DNA of 64,000 bases, taken from assembly GCA_001898185.1 (NCBI GenBank), contig MKTI01000005.1:248001-312000 (forward strand). The letters are read 5' to 3'. Source of the DNA: Cellulomonas sp. 73-145 (GTDB lineage: Bacteria > Actinomycetota > Actinomycetes > Actinomycetales > Cellulomonadaceae). Positions 8,627 to 17,364 of this stretch are shown piece by piece. The notes beneath the pieces are model-generated. The model was not told where the DNA came from, made no database searches, and saw nothing but the letters and a program-made list of their open reading frames with translations. Made by a program: the position numbers and the translations under genes. Each line of letters starts with the position of its first letter. Position 1 is the first letter of the stretch.

Positions 8627-9939
8627 GCGGCCCGTTCCTCGGCGTCGTCGCCGACGACCTGACCGGCGCGTGCGACCTGGCGGACGCGGTGGCGGACGCC
8701 GGTGCGACGGCGTCCGTCGTGGTCGGCGTCCCTGCGGCGGACCAGGCCGCGCCGGCCACCGACTGCCTCGCGGTGGCGCTCAAGACGAGGACCGCGCCGG
8801 TGGACCAGGCGGTGGCGGAGTCGGTCGACGCCGCTCGCTGGCTGCTCGACGCGGGTGCCGAGCGGCTCTACCAGAAGTACTGCTCGACCTTCGACTCCAC
8901 GCCGGAGGGCACCATCGGGCCCGTCGCCGACGCGTTGCTCGACCTCCTGGCCTCCCGGACCGGCAGCGCGACGGCTGCCGGCGTCGGCACGCCCGCGACC
9001 CCGCGCTCCGGCCGCACGCAGTACCTCGGCCACCTCTTCGTCGGCGACCGGCTGCTGTCGGAGTCGCCGCTCAGGGACCACCCGCTCACCCCGATGCGTG
9101 ACGCGGACCTGGTGCGGGTGCTCACGCCGCAGACCACCTCGGCCGTGCGGCTGCTGCCCTGGCAGAGGCTGGTCGACGGCCCGGCTGCCGCGGTGCGCGC
9201 ACTGACCGAGCTGGCCGCGGGCCGCCGCACGCTGGTTCTCGCCGACGCGCTGCGCGACCAGGACCTCGACGTGCTGGCCGGCGCCCTCCGGTCGGTGCCG
9301 GGCGAACGCCCGTTGCTGCTGTCCGGGGCGGCCGGTCTGGCCGCCGCGCTCGCCCGCAGCCACGCCGGCGCACCCGGGGACCGGGCTCGTCGCGGGGTGA
9401 CCCGTCGCACCCGCACGGTGCCCGCCGGCAGCCGGCTCATCCTCTCCGGCAGCTGCTCGGCCGCGACGCTGGCCCAGGTCGAGGACTTCGCTGGCGTGCA
9501 CGTGGAGCTGGACCCCGTCGCCTTGGCGCAGGACGGGCCCGCGGCGGTGGACCGGGTGCTCGCCCGGATCGCCGACGCGCTCGCCCGCGAGCCTGCGGGC
9601 CCCGTCCTGGTGACCTCGTCGGCCGCGCCGGACCGGGTGCGCGACGTCCAGCGCCGGCTCGGTGCGGCGGCCAGCGACCTGCTCGAGTCGTGGACGGGGC
9701 ACGTCGCCCGACGGGCCGTCGACTCGCTCGGCGTGCGGCGCCTGCTCGTCGCGGGCGGCGAGACGTCAGGAGCCGTCGTCCGCGCGTTGGGCGTCCGCAC
9801 CCTGCAGGTCGGCGCTGCCGCCGCCCCCGGGGTGCCGTGGACCGTGAGCGAGGACGGCCCCCCGCTGGCGCTGCTCCTCAAGTCCGGCAACTTCGGGGAC
9901 GCCGACCTGTTCAGCACCGCGTGGAGCACCTGCCCATGA
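8623..9939 (+). CDS. Four-carbon acid sugar kinase (OtnK-like, DUF1537 family)
   Basis: 438-residue kinase of the four-carbon acid sugar kinase family. It starts with FLGVVADDLTGACDLADAVAD, the family's N-terminal signature, and ends with the LLVAGGETSGAVVRALGV nucleotide-binding segment. Characterised members phosphorylate 3-oxo-tetronates, threonate or erythronate at C4. It overlaps deoR upstream and the OtnC-like gene downstream by ATGA junctions, reproducing the known OtnK-OtnC pairing that converts 3-oxo-tetronate through its 4-phosphate to DHAP and CO2. No LtnD-type dehydrogenase or OtnI-type isomerase is adjacent, so the upstream steps are encoded elsewhere or differ. Confidence 0.88.
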   Translation: MSGPFLGVVADDLTGACDLADAVADAGATASVVVGVPAADQAAPATDCLAVALKTRTAPVDQAVAESVDAARWLLDAGAERLYQKYCSTFDSTPEGTIGPVADALLDLLASRTGSATAAGVGTPATPRSGRTQYLGHLFVGDRLLSESPLRDHPLTPMRDADLVRVLTPQTTSAVRLLPWQRLVDGPAAAVRALTELAAGRRTLVLADALRDQDLDVLAGALRSVPGERPLLLSGAAGLAAALARSHAGAPGDRARRGVTRRTRTVPAGSRLILSGSCSAATLAQVEDFAGVHVELDPVALAQDGPAAVDRVLARIADALAREPAGPVLVTSSAAPDRVRDVQRRLGAAASDLLESWTGHVARRAVDSLGVRRLLVAGGETSGAVVRALGVRTLQVGAAAAPGVPWTVSEDGPPLALLLKSGNFGDADLFSTAWSTCP

Positions 9940-10577
9940 GCACCTCGGACCACGACCTGACGCGGGCGCTCGACGCGCTCGTCGCCGCCTGCCGGCACCT
10001 CGCCACCCAGGGCCTCTCGCCGGGCGGCTCCGGGAACGTCAGCCTGCGCGTCGGCACGCGGCTGCTCGTCACGCCCACCGGGTCCAGCCTCAGCCGCCTC
10101 ACCCCCGAGGCGGTCACGGTGCTCGAGGACGGCGAGGTGCGCAGCGGCGGCCGGCCGTCGAAGGAGCTGCCGCTGCACCGCGCCTTCCTGGCCGCCCGGC
10201 CGGAGCTGACGGCGGTGGTGCACCTGCACTCCCCCTACGCCGTCGCGGCCAGCTGCCTCGACGCCACGGCGCCGCCCCCGGCCACCGGACCGCTGCCCGC
10301 GCTCACGCCGTACCAGGTGATGCGCCTCGGTGCGCTGCCCGTCGCGCCGTACGCGCCGCCCGGCAGCGCCGAGCTCGCGCAGGGCGTGGCGGCGCTGGCC
10401 GGGGAGCACACCGTCGTGCTGCTGGCCAACCACGGGTCCGTGGTGGCGGGGCCCACGTTGGACGCCGCGACGGACCTGGCGGAGGAGCTCGAGGCGGCCG
10501 CGAGGCTGCACTTCGTGCTCGCCGACCGTCCCCACCGGCTGCTCACGCCGGAGCAGGTGGACGCGCTGCGGCGCTGA
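9936..10577 (+). CDS. Class II aldolase family decarboxylase (OtnC-like)
   Basis: 213-residue zinc enzyme of the class II aldolase/adducin family. The metal ligands are H96 and H98 (VVHLHSPYA) and H166 (LLANHGSV), with E77 as the likely acid/base in the SKELPLH segment; the N-terminal SPGGSGNVSLRV and TPTGSSL loops bind the phosphate group in the family. Pairing with an OtnK-like kinase through an ATGA overlap suggests 3-oxo-tetronate-4-phosphate decarboxylase, yielding DHAP and CO2. A true aldolase function on a different ketose phosphate cannot be excluded from sequence. Confidence 0.85.
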   Translation: MSTSDHDLTRALDALVAACRHLATQGLSPGGSGNVSLRVGTRLLVTPTGSSLSRLTPEAVTVLEDGEVRSGGRPSKELPLHRAFLAARPELTAVVHLHSPYAVAASCLDATAPPPATGPLPALTPYQVMRLGALPVAPYAPPGSAELAQGVAALAGEHTVVLLANHGSVVAGPTLDAATDLAEELEAAARLHFVLADRPHRLLTPEQVDALRR

Positions 10578-10589
10578 GGCGGGTGCCGC

Positions 10590-10877
10590 CTACGGGGCCG
10601 GTGCCCCCTCGCCGGCCTCTGCCTGCGCCTCCTCCACCGCCCCGCGGAGAGCGCCACCGAACTCCCGGAACTGGCGCTCGAGGTGCCGCAGGGCCGCCCG
10701 GGCGGGGTCGTCGGCCAGCCGGAGCTCGGTCACGTCGACCAGGGCCTGCGGGCCGGCACTGTCCAGCAGCGACTGCAGCGTCTCCCGGAACTCGGTCACC
10801 GTGGTCACGTCGAGCACGCCCCGCACCACGATCAGCGCACCCGGCGCGTCCAGACCGAACTCGATGCTCACCTCCAT
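10590..10877 (-). CDS. Small STAS-like protein
   Basis: 95 residues, with a STAS-type pattern (anti-sigma-factor antagonist fold): GALIVVRGVLDVTTVTEF, then ALVDVTELRLADDPARAALR and an amphipathic C-terminal half. Where SpoIIAA-type antagonists carry the phosphorylated serine (DSSG), this protein has ADDPA, so it would not be switched by serine phosphorylation. ATG at 10877 follows a strong GGGAGGTG ribosome-binding site. It stands alone, convergent with the OtnC-like gene (12-nt gap) and with no sigma factor or kinase nearby. The fold assignment is by pattern only and the role is unknown. Confidence 0.55.
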   Translation of the reverse strand: MEVSIEFGLDAPGALIVVRGVLDVTTVTEFRETLQSLLDSAGPQALVDVTELRLADDPARAALRHLERQFREFGGALRGAVEEAQAEAGEGAPAP

Positions 10878-11063
10878 GACGCACCTCCCGCGAGGTCGCT
10901 CAGGGTCGTCCGCCCACTTCTCTGCACCATAAGCGGGAGCCGCCGGAGCGGCGACCGGCCACGGCGGCGGCACTGACCGCTGCCGTGGCGGTCCCGGGGG
11001 AGCGACGGTGACGGCAGGTGTTCCACGCCTCGCCCGGACCGCACCCGCGGCACGAACGACGAG

Positions 11064-11093
11064 GCGGGGCGGGCCCCGGAAGGACCCGCCCCG
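11064..11093 (-). terminator. Stem-loop after the CUT1 binding-protein gene
   Basis: GCGGGGCGGG at 11064-11073 pairs perfectly with CCCGCCCCGC at 11084-11093 around a 10-nt loop, about 30 nt past the stop of the binding-protein gene. No clear U-tract follows. It fits a terminator for this single-gene transcript or a 3'-end stabiliser. Confidence 0.6.
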
Positions 11094-11122
11094 CGTCGCA
11101 CAGCCTGATCGGCCGCTGCCCG

Positions 11123-12499
11123 CTACTTGCCGCCGAGGTTGTTGTAGGCCTGCATCACCGTCTGCTGCGCATCGGCGAGTGCGTTCTTCGACGTCTTGTT
11201 GCCGAGCAGAGCCGCAGTCACGGCGTTGGACAGCTCCGTGGCGATCTGCTGCCCCACCGGGGAAGCGCCGAACGACTTCCCGTGGGCGAGGACGTCGTAG
11301 TAGGTCTGGATGACCTGGTCGAAGTCCTTGTTGCCGGACGGCTTCACGTACTGCGAGCGGATCTGCTGGTCCGCCTCGGGAGAGCCGGTGAACAGACCGG
11401 TGTTGATGCCGCCCTTGGCCGCCAGCGTCTTCACGCGCGCCTCCTCGGCGGCGATCCACGCCTTCGTGGTGGTCAGCTGCAGCGCCCACTTGCACGCGGC
11501 GTCGGGGTTCTTGGCACCGGTGGGGATCACGAAGCTGGTGCCGCCCGCGACGGTGAACGGCTGGCCGTCAGCGCCCTTGAAGGGCACCGCCTGCAGCGTC
11601 ACCTGGTTCAGGTACGGCGACAGCACATTCGGGTACCACTGCGCGTCGACCTGGGCGCCGACCTGCTTGGACACGAACTGGTTCTTGGCGCCGAAGAAGT
11701 CGAAGGCGTCGGCGAAGCTCTTGTACTTCGCGTAGCCGCCCTGCGCGTCGAGGATCTTCTTCAGATCGTCCAGTGCCTTCACGTTCGCCGCGTCGTCCAG
11801 CGTCGGCTTGCCGTCGGCGTCGGTGAGCTTGCCGCCCATGCCGAGCACCCAGAGCGGGGCCTGGCCTGTGGGCTGCGGGTCGAAGCCGAGGGTGGCCGGG
11901 ACGTCGCCGTTGGTCTTGTACATCTTCTGGATCGCCGGGATCAGGGTGTCCAGCTTGGACGTGTCGATCTGGTCGTTGCTGACCCCCGCGGCGTCCATCA
12001 CGGTCTTGTTCAGGATGATCGCCGGCGGCTGGTAGAACTGCGGCACCGCCCAGACGTGGCCCTTGAGCCGGACGTCGTCGACGACGTAGGGGTACCAAGC
12101 CTTGTCGGGGTTCACCTGGTACGCCGCGAAGCACTGGTCGAGCGGCATGATCAGGCCCTGCGCGGCATAGGTGCCGACGTACCGGCGGTCCATCTGCACC
12201 ACGTCGGGGACGTCACCGCTGGCCAGCCGGGTGGTGAACTTCTGCGCGTCGAACGCCGTGGCGTCGAGCTTGATCGTCACGCCGGACAGCTGGCTGGCCG
12301 CGTAGTCGATGCGCGCCTTGCCGACGTCGTCCGCGTTGTCGAACGCCCATGCGTTGAGCGTCCCGGAGGGGCTCGTGCCGAACGAGGGCGCCGCGCTGGA
12401 GGAGGCCTTGCCGCTGGAGCCGCCGGTCGAGCAGGCGGCCAGCAGCACGAGGAGCGGCACGGTGCCCATCGCGACCATGGACTTGCGGATCTTCTTCAT
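11123..12499 (-). CDS. Sugar ABC transporter substrate-binding lipoprotein (CUT1)
   Basis: 458-residue extracellular solute-binding protein, family 1, that captures an oligosaccharide for the CUT1 importer. A lipoprotein signal peptide (MKKIRKSMVAM..., lipobox LLAAC) puts the lipidated Cys at residue 23; a Ser/Gly linker follows. The body has the typical pattern with VPDVVQMDRRYVGTYAAQG and late WALQLTTTKAW. ATG at 12499 has GAAGGGAAC just upstream. It is monocistronic: its permeases are on the far side of the GH38-type gene at 15.2-17.1 kb. Shared operator sequences link it to those permeases and to the LacI regulator. A manno-oligosaccharide ligand is inferred from the neighbouring GH38 gene. 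Confidence 0.9.
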   Translation of the reverse strand: MKKIRKSMVAMGTVPLLVLLAACSTGGSSGKASSSAAPSFGTSPSGTLNAWAFDNADDVGKARIDYAASQLSGVTIKLDATAFDAQKFTTRLASGDVPDVVQMDRRYVGTYAAQGLIMPLDQCFAAYQVNPDKAWYPYVVDDVRLKGHVWAVPQFYQPPAIILNKTVMDAAGVSNDQIDTSKLDTLIPAIQKMYKTNGDVPATLGFDPQPTGQAPLWVLGMGGKLTDADGKPTLDDAANVKALDDLKKILDAQGGYAKYKSFADAFDFFGAKNQFVSKQVGAQVDAQWYPNVLSPYLNQVTLQAVPFKGADGQPFTVAGGTSFVIPTGAKNPDAACKWALQLTTTKAWIAAEEARVKTLAAKGGINTGLFTGSPEADQQIRSQYVKPSGNKDFDQVIQTYYDVLAHGKSFGASPVGQQIATELSNAVTAALLGNKTSKNALADAQQTVMQAYNNLGGK

Positions 12500-12689
12500 G
12501 CTGTTCCCTTCGGGCGGGATGGCCGGCCCCGTCGCCGGACATCGGGAAGCTCCCCAGATCTGGAAACCTTTCCACATGGGAAGGTAACCAGCAGAGGCAG
12601 GCTCGCACAAGACTCTCGTGCGCACCCGTCGAGCAGGCGTTCCGCAACCGAAATGTGACCCGAGACCTCTGCGGCGACGCTCTACGATC

Positions 12690-12709
12690 GTGTGGCGACG
12701 ATCCCACAC
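12690..12709. promoter_or_regulatory. LacI operator between binding-protein and GH38 genes
   Basis: GTGTGGCGACGATCCCACAC has perfect 6-bp outer arms. It matches the stronger site at 17181-17202 (TGTGGCA-type arms around TCGT) and lies 11 nt before the GH38 start. It is probably a target of the LacI protein at 17365-18408 and could control both divergent genes. Confidence 0.65.
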
Positions 12710-12720
12710 AGTGAGGTGTC

Positions 12721-15192
12721 ATGAGCCGGATTCGCCAAGTTCTGCTACTCGGTCACACGCACCACGACGTGGGCTACACCAACAGCCCACGCATCGTGGA
12801 CCGAGCCCACAAGGACATGGTCCGTCGGGTGCTCGACCTCTGCGACCGGGACGCGACGCCCGGGCCCGACCAGCTGCGGTGGACCTTCGAGGTCGCCCGC
12901 CCGGTGCTGCGCTTCCTGCAGGAGGCGCCCGAGCCGGACGTCGCACGGCTGCGCGCCCGCGTCGCCGAGGGCCGCATCTCCGTCACCGGCGGCTACCTCA
13001 ACATGACGCAGCTCCCCTCCACCGCCGAGCTGGAGGCGGGCTACGAGGCGGTTGACGCATTCCGGGCCGCCGGCCTCCGTGTGCGGACCGAGCAGCACGG
13101 CGACGTCAACGGCATCGCCTGGGGCACCGTCGAGGCGATGCGGCGTGCCGGGCTGGACCGGCTCGTCATGGCGCTGAACCCCGACCACGGCCGCCCTCCC
13201 CTGGTGCAGCCGTCCGGCTTCTGGTGGGAGGGCGTGTCCGGCCACCGGGTGTTCGTCTGGCTCTCGACGCACTACGGCGTCGGGGAGGAGTGGGGGATCG
13301 TCGACGGCGACACCGACGCCGCGGAGCGCCACATCTCGCAGTTCGTCGCCGCGCTCGAGGCCCGCCCGTCGTACCCGTTCGACGTGGCCGTCGTTCACGC
13401 CGGCAACGACAACCGGTGGCCCACGGCGCGCTTCCTCGACGTCGTCCGGGACTGGAACCGTCGGCACCCCGAGCTGCCCATGCGCACCGCCACGATCGAC
13501 GACGCCCTCGACCGGCTCCTGGCGGGCGCGGCCGGCGACCTGCCCGTGGTCCGCGGCGAGTGGTCGGACTGGTGGAGCCACGGGCACGGTTCGACGGCCC
13601 GGGAGGTCGCTGTCTACCGGGAGGCGCGCTCCTTCGCGCGCGCGGCGGGGACGACGCTGGGGCTGACGCGGCTCCGCGGCGACGGCAGCCCCGCCCTGGC
13701 CGAGGTGGTCGGCTACCGACGGGGTCCGTGCCGGTTGCGCGCGGACGACGAGGTCCTCCACGACCTGGCGGCCGTCGAGGAGCAGCTCCTGCTGTTCACC
13801 GAGCACACGTGGGGCTCGTGGGAGTCCTACTCCAAGCCGTTCTCGACCTTCAGCCACTCCGCGTGGAACGCCAAGGCGGGCTTCGCGTACACGGCCTTCG
13901 ACGAGGCCCGGGACCTGGCCGTCGAGGGCTTCTTCCGGCTGCTGGCCAGCGGCCCGGGCGACGCGCGCGCCGCCGAGCGGGCGCTGGCCGTGGTGAACCC
14001 GACGGCGTCGCCGCGGCGCGAGCCCGTCGAGGTCGAGGTGGACGGCCGCACGCGCACCCGCGCGGTGGTCGCCGTGCCCGCGTTCGGCACGACCCTCGTC
14101 CCCCTCCCGCCCCAGCCAGTGCCCGGCGGGCACGCGGACGCGATCACCTACGGCTCGTTCACCGTGCGGTTCGACGCCGCCGCCGGTGGCGTCGTGTCGA
14201 TCGTCGACCGGTGGGACGGGCGCGAGCTGGTCGACCCGGCCGCCCTGCACGGGCTCGGTGCGGTGGTGGTCGAGGAGGTGGTCCCCGGGAGCGTCCACCC
14301 GATGACGGACAACCCCAAGGCGTTCCGCCCCGAGGACCCCGGGCCGCCCTTCCGGCAGTCGGCCGCGCCCGCGACCGGGGTGCCGGAGGTCCTCGAGGCG
14401 CCGGGCCTGCGGCAGCTGCGCTGGCGCAGCGAACCCGCCGGCCTGCCGCCGGCGACCACGACCCTGACGCTGTACGAGGACGTCGACGCGATCGACCTCG
14501 AGGTGGACCTCGCAAAGCCGGAGCGGTTCGGGCCGGAGAGCATCTTCGTCGCGTTCCCGTTCCTCGCGCAGCATCCTGAGGTGCTGCTCGAGACGGCCGG
14601 GGCGGTGTTCGCCGCCGACACCGAGCAGCTGCCTGACACCAGCAAGGACTGGTACTCCATCCAGCACGCCGTGGGGGTCAACGGGGAGCACGGCGGGTTC
14701 CTGTGGGCGACCCTCGACGCTCCGCTGGTGCAGCTTGGCGGCTTCCGGACCGGGCTGTGGGCGACGACGCTGGATGCGACCGCGGGTCATCTGAACAGCT
14801 GGTTGATGAACAACCTGCACTTCACCAACTTCCAGGCGCGGCAGGAGGGCACCCGCCGGTACCGCTACCGCCTGGTGCCGACCGCGACGCGGGTGACCCG
14901 GGAGCAGGTCGCCCGGTTCGGGCACGAAGCGCTCGAGCCGCTGCAGGCGCGCGCGTACGACGGCCCCGTGGTCCTGGACGGGCCCTCCGGGCTGCAGGTG
15001 GAGCCCGCCGACCGGCTGCTCGCCGAGGTCAGGCCCGTGGCCGGGGACGCGGTCCGCGTGCGGCTGCGCGCGCTCGGCCCGGACCCGGTGGAGGCAACCG
15101 TCCGGTGGACGGGTGCCGGCGTGGCCGGCGGTGGGACCGTGCGGGTGGACGGTCACGGGGTCGCCGACGTCGTCCTCAGGCGCCGCCCGTGA
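12721..15192 (+). CDS. GH38-type alpha-mannosidase (DUF5054-like)
   Basis: 823 residues with the GH38 architecture: N-terminal barrel with HTHHDVGYT, where H14 and D16 fit the metal-binding H-x-D of family 38, then a long C-terminal beta-sandwich region. It is divergent from classical GH38 enzymes: the nucleophile region is not the usual one (TEQHGDVNGIAWG around residues 122-134 is the best candidate), and FTEHTWGSWESYSKPFSTF is typical of a DUF5054-like branch. No signal peptide. It sits alone on the plus strand between the two halves of a sugar importer, under the shared LacI operator, so it probably trims an imported mannoside. An alpha-mannosidase activity is likely but not certain. Confidence 0.75.
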   Translation: MSRIRQVLLLGHTHHDVGYTNSPRIVDRAHKDMVRRVLDLCDRDATPGPDQLRWTFEVARPVLRFLQEAPEPDVARLRARVAEGRISVTGGYLNMTQLPSTAELEAGYEAVDAFRAAGLRVRTEQHGDVNGIAWGTVEAMRRAGLDRLVMALNPDHGRPPLVQPSGFWWEGVSGHRVFVWLSTHYGVGEEWGIVDGDTDAAERHISQFVAALEARPSYPFDVAVVHAGNDNRWPTARFLDVVRDWNRRHPELPMRTATIDDALDRLLAGAAGDLPVVRGEWSDWWSHGHGSTAREVAVYREARSFARAAGTTLGLTRLRGDGSPALAEVVGYRRGPCRLRADDEVLHDLAAVEEQLLLFTEHTWGSWESYSKPFSTFSHSAWNAKAGFAYTAFDEARDLAVEGFFRLLASGPGDARAAERALAVVNPTASPRREPVEVEVDGRTRTRAVVAVPAFGTTLVPLPPQPVPGGHADAITYGSFTVRFDAAAGGVVSIVDRWDGRELVDPAALHGLGAVVVEEVVPGSVHPMTDNPKAFRPEDPGPPFRQSAAPATGVPEVLEAPGLRQLRWRSEPAGLPPATTTLTLYEDVDAIDLEVDLAKPERFGPESIFVAFPFLAQHPEVLLETAGAVFAADTEQLPDTSKDWYSIQHAVGVNGEHGGFLWATLDAPLVQLGGFRTGLWATTLDATAGHLNSWLMNNLHFTNFQARQEGTRRYRYRLVPTATRVTREQVARFGHEALEPLQARAYDGPVVLDGPSGLQVEPADRLLAEVRPVAGDAVRVRLRALGPDPVEATVRWTGAGVAGGGTVRVDGHGVADVVLRRRP

Positions 15193-15207
15193 CCGTCCGG
15201 CCCGGCT

Positions 15208-16146
15208 TCAGCCCTTCCGCCCCTGCGTGGCGACTCCCTCGATGAAGTACCGCTGACCAAAGGCGAAGAGCGCGAGCATCGGCAGCGTGACCAGCAGCGC
15301 CGCCACCATGACGAACTGGTAGTCGCCCTGGCCGCCGTTGGTCGGGCTGTAGCGGGTCATCGCGTAGGCGATGCCCAGCGGGGCGGTGAACTGCGACACC
15401 TGCCCGGCGTTGAGGTAGATCAGCGCCGCCTGCAGGTTGTTCCAGCTCGCCTGGAACTCGAACAGGAAGATGATGATGAACGACGGGATCGACAACGGCA
15501 TCGCGATCCGCCAGAACAGGCCCCAGTAGCTGGCGCCGTCGATCCGCGCCGCCTCGAACAGCTCGCGCGGCAGGCCGAGGAAGAACTGGCGCTGCAGGAA
15601 GATGTAGAAGGCCGAGCCGAAAAGGTTCATCCCGAACAGCGGCACCCACGTGCCCAGAAATCCTGTGTACTTCCAGATCAGGTACGTCGGCACCATGGTG
15701 ACCGCGCCCGGAAGCATCATCGTGGCGAGCACCAGCCCGAACAGGAAGCCGCGACCGGGGAACCGGAAGTAGGCGAAGCCGAACGCCACGACAGAGCTGG
15801 AGATCGCGACCGTCGTCGCTGCCAGCAGGGCGATCGACAGGCTGTTGAAGAGCCAGTGCACCAGCGGAAGCTGGGTCCACACCTCGACGTAGTTCGACCA
15901 GTGCGCCGGGGACGGCCACAGCGAGTTGTCGAACACCTGCCCCCGGCCCTTGAGGCTCGCGGCCAGCAGCCAGGCGAACGGGTACATGAACAGCACCCCG
16001 AACCCGATCGAGACGATGAACGCCACCGTCCTGCCCAGGGTCCACCGCCGGGGGCGCCGGGCCTCCAGCGCGGTCGGCGGGCTCGTCGGATCGCTGCTGC
16101 GACGCCGTGCGGCCGTGACGGTCGTCGGTGCTGCGTGGCCCGCCAT
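15208..16146 (-). CDS. Sugar ABC transporter permease, MalG type
   Basis: 312-residue inner-membrane permease of a CUT1 importer with about six transmembrane helices beginning near residue 37 (TVAFIVSIGFGVLFMYPFAW). The EAA-loop that contacts the ATPase reads LFEAARIDGASYWGLFWRIAMP. ATG at 16146 shares a base with the stop of the partner permease (TGATG). It is convergent with the GH38-type gene, 15 nt apart. It pairs with the MalF-type gene upstream and the binding protein at 11123-12499. No ATPase gene is present in the cluster. Confidence 0.9.
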   Translation of the reverse strand: MAGHAAPTTVTAARRRSSDPTSPPTALEARRPRRWTLGRTVAFIVSIGFGVLFMYPFAWLLAASLKGRGQVFDNSLWPSPAHWSNYVEVWTQLPLVHWLFNSLSIALLAATTVAISSSVVAFGFAYFRFPGRGFLFGLVLATMMLPGAVTMVPTYLIWKYTGFLGTWVPLFGMNLFGSAFYIFLQRQFFLGLPRELFEAARIDGASYWGLFWRIAMPLSIPSFIIIFLFEFQASWNNLQAALIYLNAGQVSQFTAPLGIAYAMTRYSPTNGGQGDYQFVMVAALLVTLPMLALFAFGQRYFIEGVATQGRKG

Positions 16147-17111
16147 CACTTGTTCCCCTCGTAGTAGACGAAGCGGTTGCCGAACCGCACCTGGATCGAC
16201 GTGATGATCATGATGATGACGAACAGGAGCCACGCCATCGCGGCCGCGAAGCCGAAGTTGAACTGGCGGAAGGCCTGCTGGAACAGGTACACGGCGTAGA
16301 ACAGCGAGGCCTCCGGGGAGGCGTTGTTCTGATCCCGCCAGAACAGCAGGTAAGCCTGGTCGAACACCTGGAACGCCGCGATCGACAGCACGATCACGTT
16401 GAAGAAGATCGCGCTGGAGATCATCGGCAGCGTGATGTTGTAGAACTGCCGCACGGGACCGGCACCGTCCAGGGACGCCACCTCGTAGAGCTCGCGCGGC
16501 ACGTTCTTGAGCGCCGCCAGGAAGATCACCATCGTGCCGCTGACCGCCCAGAGGGTCATCAGGACGATGGACGGTTTGACCCAGTTCGGGTCGACCAGCC
16601 ACTGCGGCCCGTGGATCCCGATCAGCCGCAGCCCCTGGTTCACCGCACCCGTGTTGCCGTTGAGGAGCAGGAAGAACACCGCGGCGGTCGCCACGGCGGG
16701 GGTCATCTTGGGCAGGTAGTAGACCGTGCGGAACACCCCGGCACCGCGGACGATCCGGTTCAGCAGGCTGGCCAGCAGCAGCGCGAAGCAGATCTCCAGG
16801 GGAACGGCCAGGACGGCGTAGAACAGCGTGTTGCTCAGCGACAGCCGCACCCGGCGGTCGGCGAAGAGCTCGGTGTAGTTGCTGAGACCCGCCGGCGTCG
16901 CGACGTTGGTCGCCAGGTTGTAGTGGCTGAACGAGATGATCAGGCTGTAGATCATCGTGCCGGCCGTGAAGATCAGGAACCCGATGATCCACGGGGAGAT
17001 GAACAGGTAGCCCGCCAACGCCTCGCGGCGGTTGTACGTCACCTTGCGTCCACGGGGCGGCCGCGGAGCGCGCTCCTTCTTCGGGGCCGAACGGGTGCTC
17101 ACCTGCGCCAT
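16146..17111 (-). CDS. Sugar ABC transporter permease, MalF type
   Basis: 321-residue CUT1 permease. After a basic N-terminus it has about six transmembrane helices starting at GYLFISPWIIGFLIFTAG, and the EAA-loop LYEVASLDGAGPVRQFYNITLP. ATG at 17111 is preceded by GGAGG at suitable distance; upstream in-frame codons run through the operator and are not part of the gene. It is the first gene of the permease operon, divergent from lacI, with a near-perfect operator at 17181-17202 about 70 nt upstream. Confidence 0.9.
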   Translation of the reverse strand: MAQVSTRSAPKKERAPRPPRGRKVTYNRREALAGYLFISPWIIGFLIFTAGTMIYSLIISFSHYNLATNVATPAGLSNYTELFADRRVRLSLSNTLFYAVLAVPLEICFALLLASLLNRIVRGAGVFRTVYYLPKMTPAVATAAVFFLLLNGNTGAVNQGLRLIGIHGPQWLVDPNWVKPSIVLMTLWAVSGTMVIFLAALKNVPRELYEVASLDGAGPVRQFYNITLPMISSAIFFNVIVLSIAAFQVFDQAYLLFWRDQNNASPEASLFYAVYLFQQAFRQFNFGFAAAMAWLLFVIIMIITSIQVRFGNRFVYYEGNK

Positions 17112-17180
17112 GTCGAGGCCTCCGTCGCTCGGGACGACGCCGGTGTCCGCTCCACGTCGTGCAGCAGGACTGGGACCGAC

Positions 17181-17202
17181 GGTGTGGCATCGTTGCCACA
17201 CC
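17181..17202. promoter_or_regulatory. LacI operator upstream of the permease operon
   Basis: Nine-base arms GGTGTGGCA and TGCCACACC surround TCGT, a perfect 22-bp inverted repeat except for the centre. It is the best copy of a motif also seen at 12690-12709, in degenerate form at 17329-17348 just before lacI, and at 18444-18463 after lacI. LacI-family binding is inferred from symmetry, position and repetition. Confidence 0.75.
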
Positions 17203-17328
17203 GTCGCACTATAAGTGAGGGAGTGGGCCGCGGCAATCGGAACCGGGATGGTTCGGGCGCCGGGTTCCCCACGCTCGTGGCCCGCGTCCCTCACGCCGGC
17301 CACCCCGATCGACGCGGTGGCCTCGGCG

Positions 17329-17348
17329 GTAGGGTGTCGTTGCCATAC
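17329..17348. promoter_or_regulatory. Degenerate LacI operator in the lacI leader
   Basis: GTAGGGTGTCGTTGCCATAC keeps the TCGTTGCCA half of the 17181-17202 operator while the other arm is degraded. It ends 16 nt before the lacI start, suggesting weak autoregulation. Confidence 0.45.
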
Positions 17349-17364
17349 GGAGGAGAGGAGCCCG

